From: Flaccisagitta enflata
Lineage: Eukaryota; Chaetognatha; Sagittoidea; Aphragmophora
Direction: 5' to 3'
Assembly (NCBI GenBank): GCA_965153355.1
Contig: OZ231126.1
Location: forward strand, 30,318,001-30,382,000
DNA length: 64,000 bases
Below the pieces are notes generated by a model that saw nothing but the letters and a program-made list of their open reading frames with translations, was not told the origin of the DNA and did no database searches. Shown here piece after piece: positions 1-10,665 of the stretch. Each line of letters begins with the position of its first letter. Position 1 is the stretch's first letter. The translations under genes and the position numbers were made by a program.

Positions 1-96
1 TCTTCATGAATATGGAAGACAAAATCAAGACGTCAGAAGTAGAAAAAACATCGCCAGCTGCAATCATGAATGAAAATGCTGTTTGAGTCCCAGTAC

Positions 97-553
97 TTTT
101 TAGTCGCGTGCACGCGACTCTAAACCTTGCCGTGCCGGTTGGCAGGTTGGTAGGTCGGTAGGTCGGTCCATAACATTTTTAAAATTATGACTTTTTAAGG
201 TTTTTTAAGGTAATTTAAGGTACTATAGGGTATTTCAGGGTACTTTAGGGTACTTCAGGGTACTTTAGGGTACTTAAGTTATTCTAGGTACTTAAACCTA
301 AAACCTAGGGTATTTTCAGATATTTTTGGGCACTTTTAGGTATTTTTGAGTATTCTTGGATATTTTTTGGTATTTTTAGGTATTTTTTGGGTATGTTTGG
401 GTATTTTCGGTATTGTATTGTATCGATATATTTTTGATATCGTATCGATATTGTACCGACATTCTATCAATACATATTGCGCGGCCTTGGGGTAGGAACT
501 CTTTTGTTTGTCATTTCCAGACGCATGCGACTGTTGCCCTCTTGGGCTTGTTT
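97..553 (-). mobile_element. H-family element with internal minisatellite
   Basis: Reverse-oriented copy. The terminal hairpin GTCGCGTGCACGCGAC lies at 103-118 and is preceded by a T-run (TAAAAA on the element strand). The other end is GGGCTTGTTT near 545-553, the divergent form of the family's CAAGGCC start. Before that end, GCATGCGACT (about 523-532) is the 5' block matching the hairpin arm with one change. GGTC-type short repeats at 140-170 and a 10-bp minisatellite fill the middle. No coding capacity is seen, so it is non-autonomous. Confidence 0.75.
183..410. repeat. Minisatellite, about 10-bp unit
   Basis: Degenerate tandem units of the type TAGGGTACTT, drifting to GGTATTTTTG, inside the H element. 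The TTTAGGG-like words are not a telomere array because the unit is 10 bp and degenerate. Confidence 0.7.
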
Positions 554-688
554 CTGGTGTACTACACTTCCTCAATTATAAGACCTGGGACTTAGAAACC
601 TTCTTTTTTTCGTTTGTTTGCTGGTTTGTTCATTCGTTAGTTAGTTAGCCTGTTAGTTCATTCGTTTGTTCTTTGGTTCATTCATATA

Positions 689-809
689 TTTTTAGATGCG
701 TCATCGCATCTCTATGAGAGGTTCTGTCCGTCCGTCCGTCCGTCCGTCCGTTACGCCTCTTCTGATATCACGCAGATGACGCATCGAGTTGCCCGCCTGG
801 GCTTGTTTT
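689..809 (-). mobile_element. Short H-family element, GATGCG stem type
   Basis: Compact copy of about 120 bp. Hairpin GATGCGTCATCGCATC at 695-710, then CTCTATGAGAGG, then (GTCC)n, then ATGACGCATC at 775-784, and the end GGGCTTGTTTT at 799-808. The stem differs from the common GTCGCG type, yet both arms, the loop and the block near the other end share the change. It is the clearest minimal copy. Confidence 0.8.
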
Positions 810-1093
810 CGTTTATAAATTGTTTGTTCGTTCATTTGTTTATTGATTGTAAGGTCTTTTGCTCGTTTGGTTGTTTATTCCTTAGATCGGTCATCTTTTT
901 AAAGAGGGAAGCATTCAAAGAAACACGACTGCGTGCATCACGCAATGACGTGAGCGTGGACAGGGGCGCTGAGGTAAAATATATGCAACGGGCTTTCATG
1001 CACAAACTCCCCGTTTTTATACCCCCTTCCCCCTTCCAAAAAAACAAAATCAAAGAGGAAAAATAGCGCTGATGCTGAATGCGGATATCTCAA

Positions 1094-1383
1094 CTTTTTT
1101 ATGCGCGTTCTCCCATATCTATAAGAGGTCATGTCTATCCATTGGTAGGTCGATCGGTCGGTCGGTTGGTCCGTCACGCTTACATTTAAACCGTTCAAAA
1201 CCGCGTCTTTCTTCTACATCTGTGACCTCACTCGCCTTCTTTCTTTCATTTTCATTCAGACATTCTTTCATTCATTCATTGACGTATTCATCAAAAACGT
1301 TCATTCATTCGAAACGTCCATTCACACGTTTAATCAGCGAGGCGCACATATTGGCCCAGTGGCCATAACATGGCCTTGTTTCT
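1094..1383 (-). mobile_element. Degenerate H-family element
   Basis: Starts with a T-run and a decayed hairpin, followed by CTATAAGAGG and GGTCGGTC repeats at 1144-1170. Ends in ATGGCCTTGTTTC at 1370-1382. The hairpin is no longer well paired. The middle contains degenerate ATTCATTC repeats. Confidence 0.6.
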
Positions 1384-1740
1384 CTAGCAAGAAAGAGGAA
1401 TCAATACCCAGAGATAAGAGTCGTCGTCGTAATGAGAGAGTGAATTGAAAATCCACAACTGATGAGTGAATCAAGAGTGATATTGACAGAGATAACACGA
1501 AAATAAGATTGGAAGGGTTGAATGTGCATTGGCAAGTCATTCTGCAGATCAGAGATAGTCTGCCATGAAATCCTTTTTCTGTTTCTTTGATTCCTTCTTT
1601 AGTTCTTTTTTTTTATTATTCTTTGATTATTTTTTTGATTCTGTCTTTGATTCTTCGTTCCTTTTCTTTTCTTTTTTGATATTTGTTTCTGTGATGCTTG
1701 ATTTGAATTTTTTCTTCTGTTTTTACCTCTCGTTGTTTCT
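1384..1740. other. No recognised feature
   Basis: No recognisable gene or repeat until the T-rich, TTTCTTTGATT-like sequence from about 1565 that leads into the TTTC tract. Confidence 0.6.
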
Positions 1741-1793
1741 TGGTATATTGCTTTCTTTCTTTCTTTTATTCTTTCTTTCTTTCTTTCTGTTTT

Positions 1794-1885
<92 letters not shown>

Positions 1886-1893
1886 TTCTTTCT
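1741..1893. repeat. (TTTC)n microsatellite
   Basis: About 150 bp of TTTC repeats, nearly pure in the centre. Frames through it on either strand read as Phe/Leu/Ser or Lys/Glu/Arg repeats and are not genes. Confidence 0.95.
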
Positions 1894-2089
1894 TTCTACT
1901 CTTTTTTCCAGACTTAATTCAATAGAAACGGAAACCAATATTTGCGATTTTTCCTTTTGCTTTGCATTCTTGTTTTTCTTTTGCGTTTGCTTTCAGGTTT
2001 TCTCTCAACTTTTTAGTTTAAATCCTTTTATACTTTTTATGTTCTTCTTTTATGTTCCTGTTTCTTTTGATGTCTTTTTTTTCTAGTTG

Positions 2090-2422
2090 CTTTATTGTCG
2101 ATAAAAGATGTGCTGTCCTTACTCAAGAAGTCAAGTACAGTCACTTGAACTAGTGAACTTTCCTCACATTCACTTTCATGATAATAAACTACAGTTAAAT
2201 CCAGCAATAAAGGATGTCAAAAAATTAAAAAATTTCATCTGTAATTGGCAGAGTAGGAAATGAACAGACAAATGATTTATCTCTGTTATTAGCGGATTTC
2301 TGTTATCAATGGGACCGTTAAAACGGATGTTAACTGTGCATGATTTATGAATAAGATATCGTTGACCACTTTATTAGCAGCAGCGAGAAAGAAAGAGAGT
2401 AAGAAAAGTAAGAATGGAAGTA
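2090..2422. other. No recognised feature
   Basis: AT-rich unique-looking sequence with no convincing open frame, inverted repeat or tandem repeat. Confidence 0.6.
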
Positions 2423-2602
2423 CAACAAGAAACCCGGGCCCAGCCCACCCCGGGTTGCAACACCTAGTCGCGTGCGGTTAGCCAGGGGCGGAATGAGCAT
2501 TTGCATTCTCATTAACTCGAGTCTTCAGGGACGAATGCAATGGTTGGATGGATGGACGGACCGACTGATCCTCGTATAGATTTGCAAGATGGGCGACTAG
2601 AA
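2423..2602 (+). mobile_element. Divergent H-family element
   Basis: ACAAGAAACCCGGGCCC start, CTAGTCGCGTGCGG 5' block at about 2466-2479, AGGGGCGGAA as in other copies, GGAC repeats at about 2555-2570, and a decayed 3' hairpin ending GGGCGACTAGAAT. The GGGCCCAGCCCACCCCGGG insert near its start is not seen in other copies. Confidence 0.6.
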
Positions 2603-2835
2603 TCTTACAGGAAGGTAAAATCTTTTTTTTGTATCCTGGAGACATCTGGATATATATCCGAGGGTATTTATTTTTAAACGAAAGGTTTTAGCCAAAGAGT
2701 GGGTATCTTTTATGTCGACAAACGAAAACTGCTTTGAAAAAGGAAAACAAAGAAAATCTTTACTTAGAATTCCAACTTTTTGAGAAGAAAGAAAAAAGAT
2801 CAAACTTTATTTCAGTGAAACTCTGAACGCGTCGG

Positions 2836-2839
<4 letters not shown>

Positions 2840-2882
<43 letters not shown>
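2840..2882. repeat. (GA)n microsatellite
   Basis: About 42 bp of pure GA. A further GA tract of about 22 bp lies at 3079-3101, immediately before an H element. Confidence 0.95.
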
Positions 2883-2884
<2 letters not shown>

Positions 2885-3076
2885 CCGATAGACACTCACA
2901 CAGACGGAGCTAAAAGAAAAACCATAAAATTCACGGAAGGAGGGGGGAAAATCTGAGATACCCCGAAAAAAGCTTCTAAAACCAGAAAATGAAAGGAAAC
3001 GTTTTTTTTGGTAATATTTTCTCTCGTTGAAAAAAAAGGAAAAAAAAACTAACGTGAAAAGCGAGGAGCCGGCGGA

Positions 3077-3107
<31 letters not shown>

Positions 3108-3108
3108 A

Positions 3109-3262
3109 CAAGGCCGGATATACGGCCATCAGTTGCGGACGGGTGGGCAGGGGCGGAAATGCACGTTTTCCCACTTTTCGACTCGATGATTACGGACCAA
3201 CGGACCGACGGACCGACGGACGGACAAAGCCTCTTATAGAGTTGCGTGTCCGCAACTAAAAA
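3109..3262 (+). mobile_element. H-family element, GTTGCG stem type
   Basis: Starts CAAGGCCGGATATACGGCC. The 5' block AGTTGCGGAC is at 3131-3140, GGAC/GACC repeats at 3196-3225, CCTCTTATAGAG next, and hairpin GTTGCGTGTCCGCAAC at 3241-3256 followed by TAAAAAA. The 5' block equals the reverse complement of hairpin loop plus right arm, including the G-to-A exchange that separates this copy from GTCGCG copies. Confidence 0.9.
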
Positions 3263-3292
3263 AGACCCTAAGACGATCGAACTGGCTGACAG

Positions 3293-3455
3293 AGAACAAC
3301 GTTGAGATGAGATTTGAGCCTTGAGACTGAGACTTGATTTTCGAAGCATATATTTGAGCCCAAAAGCTTGGATTTGAGCCTCGAGGCTGGGATCTGAGCC
3401 TCGGTGCGAGGCTGGGATTTGGGCGTTGTGGAATGGATTTCCGCCGCGACGACAC
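3293..3455. repeat. Relic of C-family type minisatellite
   Basis: Degenerate units of the form GATTTGAGCCTCGAGGCTGG, as inside the C elements at 21, 37 and 62 kb. No C-family end is visible here. Confidence 0.55.
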
Positions 3456-3477
3456 TCGGGTGCGTTAACCAAAGATA

Positions 3478-3552
3478 CAAACCCCCTGACAAACTGACCA
3501 ACTGACAAACTGACAAAACTGACAAATTGATAAGCTGACAAACTGACCAGTA
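3478..3552. repeat. (ACTGACAA)n short tandem repeat
   Basis: Imperfect 7-9 bp units AACTGACA/AACTGACC. Confidence 0.8.
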
Positions 3553-3874
3553 CCAACTAATGAAAACAGGGTGTCAGTATGACATGTAAGCTGAGAGCGA
3601 TTAGACGGACAAAGACAAGACAAAATCTGGGACAAAGAAAAATAGACGAAGCTCAAAGATCTACAACAGGAGGAAAGAAGAAGGCGAAAGTCTTTGAGGG
3701 ATCAGATTTGAAAGATGAGATAAGAAGGAAAAAAAAGAACGGTGATGGATTTTGATGATCCAACTGATAGCCAACAAAGGGCACAAAGATCCTGATGCGT
3801 GAATTAGTATCATGGTTGGATCATCTGATAAATTAACAGACATGCCCATACACTTTTCTTTTACAAGAGACCAG

Positions 3875-4273
3875 TTTATAAGAGACATGAGCCTGAGATT
3901 TGCCGAAATTTCAAGAACAAAATAAGAGAATGCCCAGGCTGAGATTCAGCTTCGGCCATTTTCGAAAACAATTTTATTCAAGTTTCTTATCTAAAAAATG
4001 AATTTAATTCAAATTTTTCAGAAATATAGGTTGTTTATCTTTAAAAATAACTTCTTTTCTTAGTTTGCCTATGAAATCAGGCATCATATTAAAAAAGAAT
4101 ATAACAATTATCAAGTTTAAGATACAACTGCCCAAAATAAGGTATTCTTATACAATTTAGACATTTATGAACATCGAACAAATTAAGAACATTTTAAAAG
4201 AAATTCAAGCTGAAAACAGACGAAAATTTAAGAACACCCAGGCTGAGTTCAAAAACACTGTCTCTTATATAAA
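3875..4273. mobile_element. MITE with TTATAAGAGACA inverted ends
   Basis: Left end TTTATAAGAGACATGAG and right end TGTCTCTTATATAAA form inverted ends of about 13 bp. Near both ends the interior has CCCAGGCTGAG. A second copy with the same ends and subterminal sequence is at 40905-41712. No open frame for a transposase. The family is not identified. Confidence 0.7.
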
Positions 4274-5035
4274 AAAAGTGTACGTGTTACGTAAAACCTT
4301 GCGACAACGCATCCGCCAGTATTGGAAATCTGTATTTCTTTAGTGTTGGCGTTTACAGCTAGCTAGGAATAATAAATGAAGTTTGATTAAGTTATTGATG
4401 ACTTTAGTTAATTTAGACTTTTCGGTAATAAACTTGATTGTGTTCCTCGTAATGATAATGACTCTTCCTATTCAATAACTATTCCTTTATTGACATGACA
4501 GAAGTTATATTAAGGAACTCCCATTAACAATCATTTTGAGTAATAAACAATTTTCTTTGTGATAAAGGAATTATTGCAATTCAATGAAAAAAAAACTAGA
4601 AATTTGTCCTCATCGTGGGTATATTTCTACTGCTTGCGTATTCCTCAATAATTTGCGTGTTTTTTTAAAAACGATTGTAATCCCAAGCTTCACTATCAAA
4701 ATTTGAGAGTCTGGCAATGATTAACATATAATTACATGTAATTATGCACTCTCAGACTTAAAAGATTAACAGTATCCATGTAATAGGCAAATATTAGCAA
4801 GTATCAGGTGTTCCATGGGCAAACTCATGCCCCGAGATTCTTCCTCAAATGACTTGATGTGGTATAACGCAAAAAATAATGCTAAAGATGGTTTCATTTT
4901 GTAGCAAGACGAGTGAAACTCCTACGTTAAAAAGTTCGGGCAAAATTTTTTTATTTGGCAAAAATTCTCTTTCTTAACCACAACAAGAAAAGGAATTTTA
5001 CGATTAGAAAAAAAAAAGTGAAAAACTGAAATAGG
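4274..5035. other. No recognised feature
   Basis: AT-rich sequence with frequent stops and no clear repeat or gene. Confidence 0.6.
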
Positions 5036-5244
5036 GCGCGTTTCTGGTGAACATGAAAACGCGTTCGTTCTTATTGAATGCATTTACAGCGTGAACATAT
5101 ATTTATCAATTTCATTGTCCAATGAGGGAGTGAGTGAAGTGAGTGAGTGAGCCTGTGAGCGGAGCGAGCGGTGCAAGCGAACAAATGTAGCGAGCGACCG
5201 AGTGGCCCGTTAAAAACGCGATTGTCTGCGACTAGAAACGCTCC
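5036..5244. mobile_element. MITE with GCGTTTCTAGT inverted ends
   Basis: Left GGCGCGTTTCTGGTGA and right ACTAGAAACGCTCC are inverted ends. The interior holds AACGCGTTCGTTC, then GAGTGAGTGAG and GAGCGAGCG repeats, then AAAAACGCGATTGTCTGCG. A longer inverted copy is at 9891-10164, sharing the CAATCGCGTTTTT and TTCACGCTGTGAAC-like segments. Confidence 0.7.
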
Positions 5245-5412
5245 CATAGTCAATTCTTGGACTCATGATCAAATGAATCATCAAAATGTCAGAAATTATC
5301 AATATTCGATGGAGCAACTCAACTGTATTTTGTTCTGTTTAATGATGACGGTAATCTGTATCTATCATTCCGGTTGATCAAAGAGCATCGCACTTTAACA
5401 CTTAATAATCAA

Positions 5413-5603
5413 GGTTCTGGTCGTGTGCTACGCGACTCTACACCCCGCTTTGTCGGTCCGTCTGTACGTCCGTTCGTCAAACTTAACTTTTTTTGTTTTT
5501 TTGCGGTCTTTGGCCTCACTGCTCCTGCCCAAGTGATCAAGTGACCTCAAATGCAGCCCCTGCCCACCCGCACGCGACTTAAATAGCCGTGTATCCGGCC
5601 TTG
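5413..5603 (-). mobile_element. H-family element, GTCGCG type
   Basis: Hairpin GTCGTGTGCTACGCGAC at 5420-5436 (one G-T wobble in the stem), CTACACCCCGCTTTGTCGG, the CACTGCTCCTGCCCAAGTGATC middle, 5' block GCACGCGACT at 5570-5579, and end GTATCCGGCCTTG. Near-complete. Confidence 0.9.
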
Positions 5604-5740
5604 TTTTCCCGTGCGCCAACGCATTGTCGATTGGTTGGTCGATTGGTTGGTCGGTTGGTCGGTCAGTTGGACGGTCGGTAAAGCATTTGTTCGACGGTTC
5701 ACAAGGCGCTCGTCCATGGCCTACCTGGCCTTGTTTACCC
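5604..5740 (-). mobile_element. Second, truncated H-family copy in tandem
   Basis: Abuts the previous copy without spacer. It shows (GGTTGGTC)n and ends CCTGGCCTTGTTTACC at about 5726-5741, but no intact hairpin. It fits end reiteration or insertion of one copy beside another. Confidence 0.6.
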
Positions 5741-5744
5741 TCAT

Positions 5745-6910
5745 TAGCCAAAATGTTTTTCTATTGACCACCAGCTGTCGCCGATCAAATTGTCACATGA
5801 AATATCTGATATCTAAATCAAAATGTCACATAACGTTTCTGAATTGAAATGTAAAATGACCATTCCTAATTATTATGTCTTTTGGCCCTTACCAATAAAG
5901 ATATCCTATGACCATCGACTTTCGCTAATCAAAGTGTCATTTCACCGTCCCAAATCTTTTGGTCATCGCTAATCAGCAATTCTCTCTCTGGTGCTTTGTT
6001 ACGCCTTTGACATTTTGGACGGATTTATGCGTCTGATGTCGAAAGAATAAAAGCCTCTAGGCGTGATGTCTACTTCTAACTAATACCGAAGTTAAAGTAT
6101 TGCATAATCAAATTGCAGCCATTTTCCAATGAAAAGTAGATTCTTGAAAAGATGGGGAATTACCTCTTACATTATGAGTTACAAGTTGCAAAAATGTGAC
6201 TTTTGCCCCAGTGCTACTGTATTTTATCAGTCAGGTAAAAAGTCAAAGTTAGTCTTTGACTTTTTGACATCTTTGAGAGAAATATGGTTTTCATTTTCTT
6301 ATGCAGCAGTTTTGCATCTCATCCGGCTGATTGAGGCCTCAAAAATGAAATTGATAAGGTAAGTAAATTTAATAATTCTCTTTCATTTGGGGCCAAACAG
6401 AATGATCTACAACAAGTATTTTTCGCGTCATGATTTATCAACAAAAAATTCAATTTGAATTTTTTTTGATTTTATATGATTTTAAGTAGGATTGATAAAG
6501 CACAAAGTAATTAACATGTGTCATAAGTTTTGAAAGAGGGTGAATTTAAATCATCTTTTTGGCGTTTTTTTTGTTCTTCACCAAAAGTATACATCATTTG
6601 AGGAAGGAATGCGCCCTTACTCAAGGAAAAAAGTGTTTATTTTTGTAGTAATATGATATTAAAATTGATAAACCGCAGTTTTGAGGAGGATTTTTGTGAG
6701 CAAAACATGTTTCAGTGAATTCCCTCTGACAGAAAAACCAGAAAGAGTTTTGTAGGTTTGAAGGTACCAAACGAAAGAGGAAGGAACGGCGAACAAACTA
6801 CAGAAAAAAAAAAGAAAAAAAAATTGTTTCTTTCTACTAATTTGAAGCTACGTTAGTTACACTTTGTCCAGTTTTGGAGCGTTTTTTTAAAAACATTTAT
6901 ACAGTTGGGG
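5745..6910. other. No recognised feature
   Basis: Mostly AT-rich. 5750-5980 has loose repeats around CAAAATGTCA and TAATCA. An open frame at 6129-6362 (77 codons) has no recognised motif and is not called a gene. Confidence 0.55.
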
Positions 6911-7011
6911 TTGAATCCCCTCACCGCGGAATTTCTAACTGATATATATGAAAGATGACCCTGCTCTCTATCCATCTTAAAAAGTCCAAGTTCCGCGGAG
7001 GGGGGATTCAA
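6911..7011. mobile_element. Short inverted-repeat element
   Basis: TTGAATCCCCTCACCGCGGAA at the left and TTCCGCGGAGGGGGGATTCAA at the right are inverted with few mismatches and span 101 bp. Very small foldback or MITE relic; only one copy seen. Confidence 0.55.
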
Positions 7012-7394
7012 GGTGTTTTCTAATCTTAAAGACAAACTGTCATGATCAAATTTAATACTAGATTGCCCTTTTGTACATGCTTTTACCCTGCTTGAACAGC
7101 AGAGAAACAGCAGGGAAGCTGTGATTGGCTGAAACTTGGAAGATGGTAAGCTGCCATTGGCCATACTCCCATTGATCTCCATTGCTCAATCTGAAAAAAG
7201 TTGCAATATTGACATGCTGTTTTTACAATGTTACACACTTCTTTCAAACTTGAAACCTCACTCAAAGTGATATACTACCCAAATGATTTTCTTGAAAACA
7301 AAAATTGTGTCAATACTCGCCCTAGTTTAGAATTTAGCAGATGTCAGACAGAAAGCCCAAGCAAATTCCACTGTGTAAAGGAGTGTATTTATAT

Positions 7395-7815
7395 TGGTTT
7401 GAGTATGCAAATACGAGAAAACATGTTTATGAGCATAGCTGCTCATCTGTGAACGTGTTCTTAATCATTTTAGCTCTTTTAGCTTATTTAGCTTAGTCTT
7501 TTTATTCTGGTTTCAAAAATAATATATGAATAAATATTCTTATACCTGTTTGAGCTAGCAGATACAAGAAAGCATGTCAGTGAGCTGAACTGCTTATCTG
7601 TGAGTGTGTTTTTTAAGTATTCTAGCTCATTTAGCTTAGTTTTTTTCTGATTTTAAATAGGATGAATAGATGAATGTATTAATTTGATCATGCAAATACA
7701 AGAAACCATATGAGTGAGCATAGCTGGTTGTCTAATTGTGTAATTTTAGTGTTTTAACTCATCTAGCTCATTTAGCTCAGTTCTATTTGTCTCTGATTTT
7801 CAGTGCAATCAATAC
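7395..7815. repeat. Degenerate tandem repeat, about 135-150 bp, three units
   Basis: Units start near 7405, 7555 and 7688 with ATGCAAATACAAGAAA-like sequence, followed by GAGCATAGCTG and CATTTAGCTCATTTAGCTTAG. Units are well diverged. Confidence 0.65.
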
Positions 7816-8090
7816 ATGCAATTGCTCTTGGTCTGATCTAACAAGTAAAAAAATTTGCAGTGACTGAGGACAAAAGCTTGGTGGAAAATGACCAACACTT
7901 ACAACTTTTTTCCTCACGGCGACAGCCGTCATTACTGGTAAATATTACATTATTAGAGCAACTTAAGATACTTTGCGCCTGCTTTGACGATATCAACCCT
8001 TAGTGCAGAAATCGACATCGAAATGCGAGAAAGAGCAACTTGTAAATTACTTGATCATGTCAAGTGGGTCACAAAATTGCAAAGTGTTTT

Positions 8091-9846
8091 TTTTAGTCGC
8101 GTGCACGCGACTCTACAACCCGCTCCGTCGGTCGGTCGGTCGGTCTGTCGGTCCGTAACACTTTGCTTTTTTGCGTCGTTTTTGGTCATTTTGGGTTATC
8201 TGGAGTTATTTTGAGTCATTTTTTGTTGTTTTTGGTCATTTTTGGTTGCTTTTAGTCATTTTTGGTCATTTTTGATCATTTAAGTCACTTTCTTCATTTA
8301 AGTCATATGTGTCGTTTTTGGGCATTTAAAGTAGTTTTAAGTCATCTTTAGTTATATGTGTCCCTACATTGTGTCCCGACATTGTGTCCCGACATTGTGT
8401 CCCGACATTGTGTCCCGACATTGTGTCCCGACATTGTGTCTGACATTGTGTCCGACATTGTGTCCCGACATTGTGTCGACATTGTGTCCCGACTGTGTCC
8501 GACATTGTGTCCCAATTGTGTCTTATTGTGTCCCTACATTGTGTGACATTGTGTCCCTACATTGTCCCGACATTGTGTCCTACATTGTGTCCTGACATTG
8601 TGTTTATTCATTTGACATGTGTGTCCTACATTGTGTCCCAACATTGTGTCCCATTGTGTCCCAACATTTGTGTCCTACATTGTGTCCCTACATTGTGTCC
8701 CTACATTGTGTCCCTACATTGTGTCCCTACATTGTGTCCCTACATTGTGTCCCGACATTGTGTCCCTACATTGTGTCCAACATTGTGTCCCGACATTGTG
8801 TCCCTACATTGTGTCCCTACATTGTGTCCCTATATTGTGTCCAAACATTGTCCTACATTGTGTCAAACATTGTGTCCCAACATTGTGTCCAACATTGTGT
8901 CGCAACATTGTGTGTCCCAACATTGTGTACATTGTGTCCTGACATTGTGTCGACATTGTGTCCGACATTTGTGTACCAACATTGTGTGCCAACATTGTGT
9001 CCCAACATTGTGTCATGACATTGTGTCCCGACATTTTTGTCACATTTTGCACCAACATTGTGTACCAACATTGTGTCCCGACATTTTGTCCCCACATTGT
9101 GTCCGCCATTGTGTCCCGACACTGTCTCGACATTGTGTCCTACTACTGTGTGCGTCATTTATTGTGTCTACATTGTGTCCTTACATTGTGTCCCATTGTG
9201 TCATTTTGTGTCCTACATTGTGTATTGTGTCCGACATTGTGTCTACATTGTGTCCCTACATTGTGTCCCCAACAGTGTCCCGACAGGTGTCCTGACATTG
9301 TGTCCAGCATTGTGTCCCGACATTGTGTCATTGTGTCAAGACATTGTGTTCCTACATTGTGTCCCTACATTATGTCCCTACATTGTGTCCCGACATTGTG
9401 TCCTACCTTGTGTTCGACATTGTGTCCCTACATTGTGTCCCTACATTGTGTCCCGGCATTGTGTCCCGACATTGTGTCCTACTGTGTCCGTCATTATGTC
9501 CGACATTGTGTCCTACATTGTGTCTACATTGTGTCCCTACATTGTGTCCCTACATTGTGTCCCTACATTGTGTCCCTACATTGTGTCCCTACATTGTGTC
9601 CCCATCGTGTCCTGGCATTGTGTCCCTACATTGTGTCCCGACATTGTGTCCCTACATTGTGTCCCGTCATTATGTCCCGACATTGTGTCCCGACATTGTG
9701 TCCCGACATTGTGTCCCAACATTGTGTCCCGACAGTCTGGCACCACCAGTGTGCCCAATTTATGTCTTCCTACATTGTGTCCAACATTGTCTCCTGTTTC
9801 AAAACATCCTGATAGTCAGGCAGGCACATCTTAATAGTTGACCTTG
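8091..9846 (-). mobile_element. H-family element expanded by a 13-bp minisatellite
   Basis: Begins with hairpin GTCGCGTGCACGCGAC at 8096-8111, then CTACAACCCGCTCC, (GGTC)n and TAACACTTTGC as in ordinary copies. It continues through degenerate TTTTTGGTCATTT units (8170-8345) into the 13-bp array. GTTGACCTTGTTTC at 9838-9850 matches the far end of another H copy (GTTGACCTTGTTG at 44463-44475). This makes a single element of about 1.75 kb. The assignment of the far end is an inference from that short match. Confidence 0.6.
8356..9770. repeat. 13-bp minisatellite CATTGTGTCCCNA
   Basis: About 1.4 kb, roughly a hundred units of CATTGTGTCCCGA or CATTGTGTCCCTA, with shorter variants. The unit has no stop codon in most frames and is not a multiple of three, so several frames stay open for 100-284 codons and read as 13-residue peptides such as RHCVPTLCPDIVS. 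I do not regard these as genes. Confidence 0.95.
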
Positions 9847-9890
9847 TTTCTTTTTTGACAGGATTTGCAGTCAGTCATTCTCATTCTCAT

Positions 9891-10164
9891 GGGGCGTTTC
9901 TAGTCAGAGACAATCGCGTTTTTGATGGGCCTCTCGGTCGCTCGCTATGTTCGCTTGCTCACACTGCTTACTCCGCTCTGCAGCGCTCTGCTTCGCTACA
10001 CTTGCTTCGCTACGCTTGCTTCGCTTTACTGGTTCACTCCATTCACGGGCTCGCTCACTCACTACTCTCACTCCCTGGGACAGTGAAATTCATAAATATG
10101 AGTTCACGCTGTGAACGCATTCAATGGGAACAAACGCGTTACTCATCTTCACTAGAAACACACC
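9891..10164. mobile_element. MITE with GCGTTTCTAGT inverted ends, second copy
   Basis: Left GGGGCGTTTCTAGTCAGAG, right ACTAGAAACACACC, opposite in orientation to 5036-5244. The interior carries GCTTCGCTACACTTGC repeats (9980-10030), CACTCACTACTCTCACTCCC and TTCACGCTGTGAACGCATTC. A 139-codon open frame across it is a by-product. Confidence 0.7.
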
Positions 10165-10460
10165 CTCAGTCGTGGGTTCAAACGACGAATCGATTATTGA
10201 ATAATGGTTTGTTTCAAGGCGTAATAACGTATTTGTGGTCGATGTTAATAAATGACTCATTCGTGATTGAATGATGAGCTTTCATTCTTTGACCAGTTGA
10301 TGTTAGACTTTTTGAATAATTATGCGATGGTTCAATAACGTATTTGTGGGTTTTGAAATGATGATCTGATTTCAGATAACTGATTATTTGTTATTTTCCT
10401 TTTTTTTGGCCATTTAAAGGATCGTCTACTGAGACTCTGAGAGAAGGCATTAAAAAACGA
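10165..10460. other. No recognised feature
   Basis: AT-rich; the phrase CAATAACGTATTTGTGG occurs twice (about 10220 and 10332) but no element is defined. Confidence 0.5.
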
Positions 10461-10463
10461 GAG

Positions 10464-10656
10464 CAAGGCCGGATAAACGCTTATCGTAGCCATAAGGCTG
10501 GACACGTGTAGTGACCGTCACCGAGTGACGTACAAGGCCATTAAGATAAAAAAAAGCGACGCAAAAACCATCCATTAACGCCAAATTTTGCCGGGCGACG
10601 AACTGAGTTACTGACCCATCGATAAACGATTTATAGAATCACGTGCACGCGACTAT
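10464..10656 (+). mobile_element. Divergent H-family element
   Basis: Start CAAGGCCGGATAAACGC, end GATTTATAGAATCACGTGCACGCGACTAT. The hairpin keeps most pairing. The GGAC repeats and the standard middle are absent. Confidence 0.6.
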
Positions 10657-10665
10657 AAGGAGAAA

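Noticed and set aside
200-300. Telomere-like TTTAGGG words
   Set aside because: The period is about 10 bp (TAGGGTACTT) and degenerate, inside an H element.
8356-9770. CRISPR-like regular array
   Set aside because: Units are contiguous 13-mers with no unique spacers, in a eukaryote-like context.
8356-9841. Long open frames reading as Cys-rich 13-residue repeats (such as RHCVPTLCPDIVS) on several frames
   Set aside because: They follow from a 13-bp unit without stops; all frames of the strand are open, units are of irregular length, and no start context or domain supports a gene.
9855-10274. 139-codon frame
   Set aside because: It covers a MITE with inverted ends and GCTTCGCTACACTTGC repeats; no protein feature.
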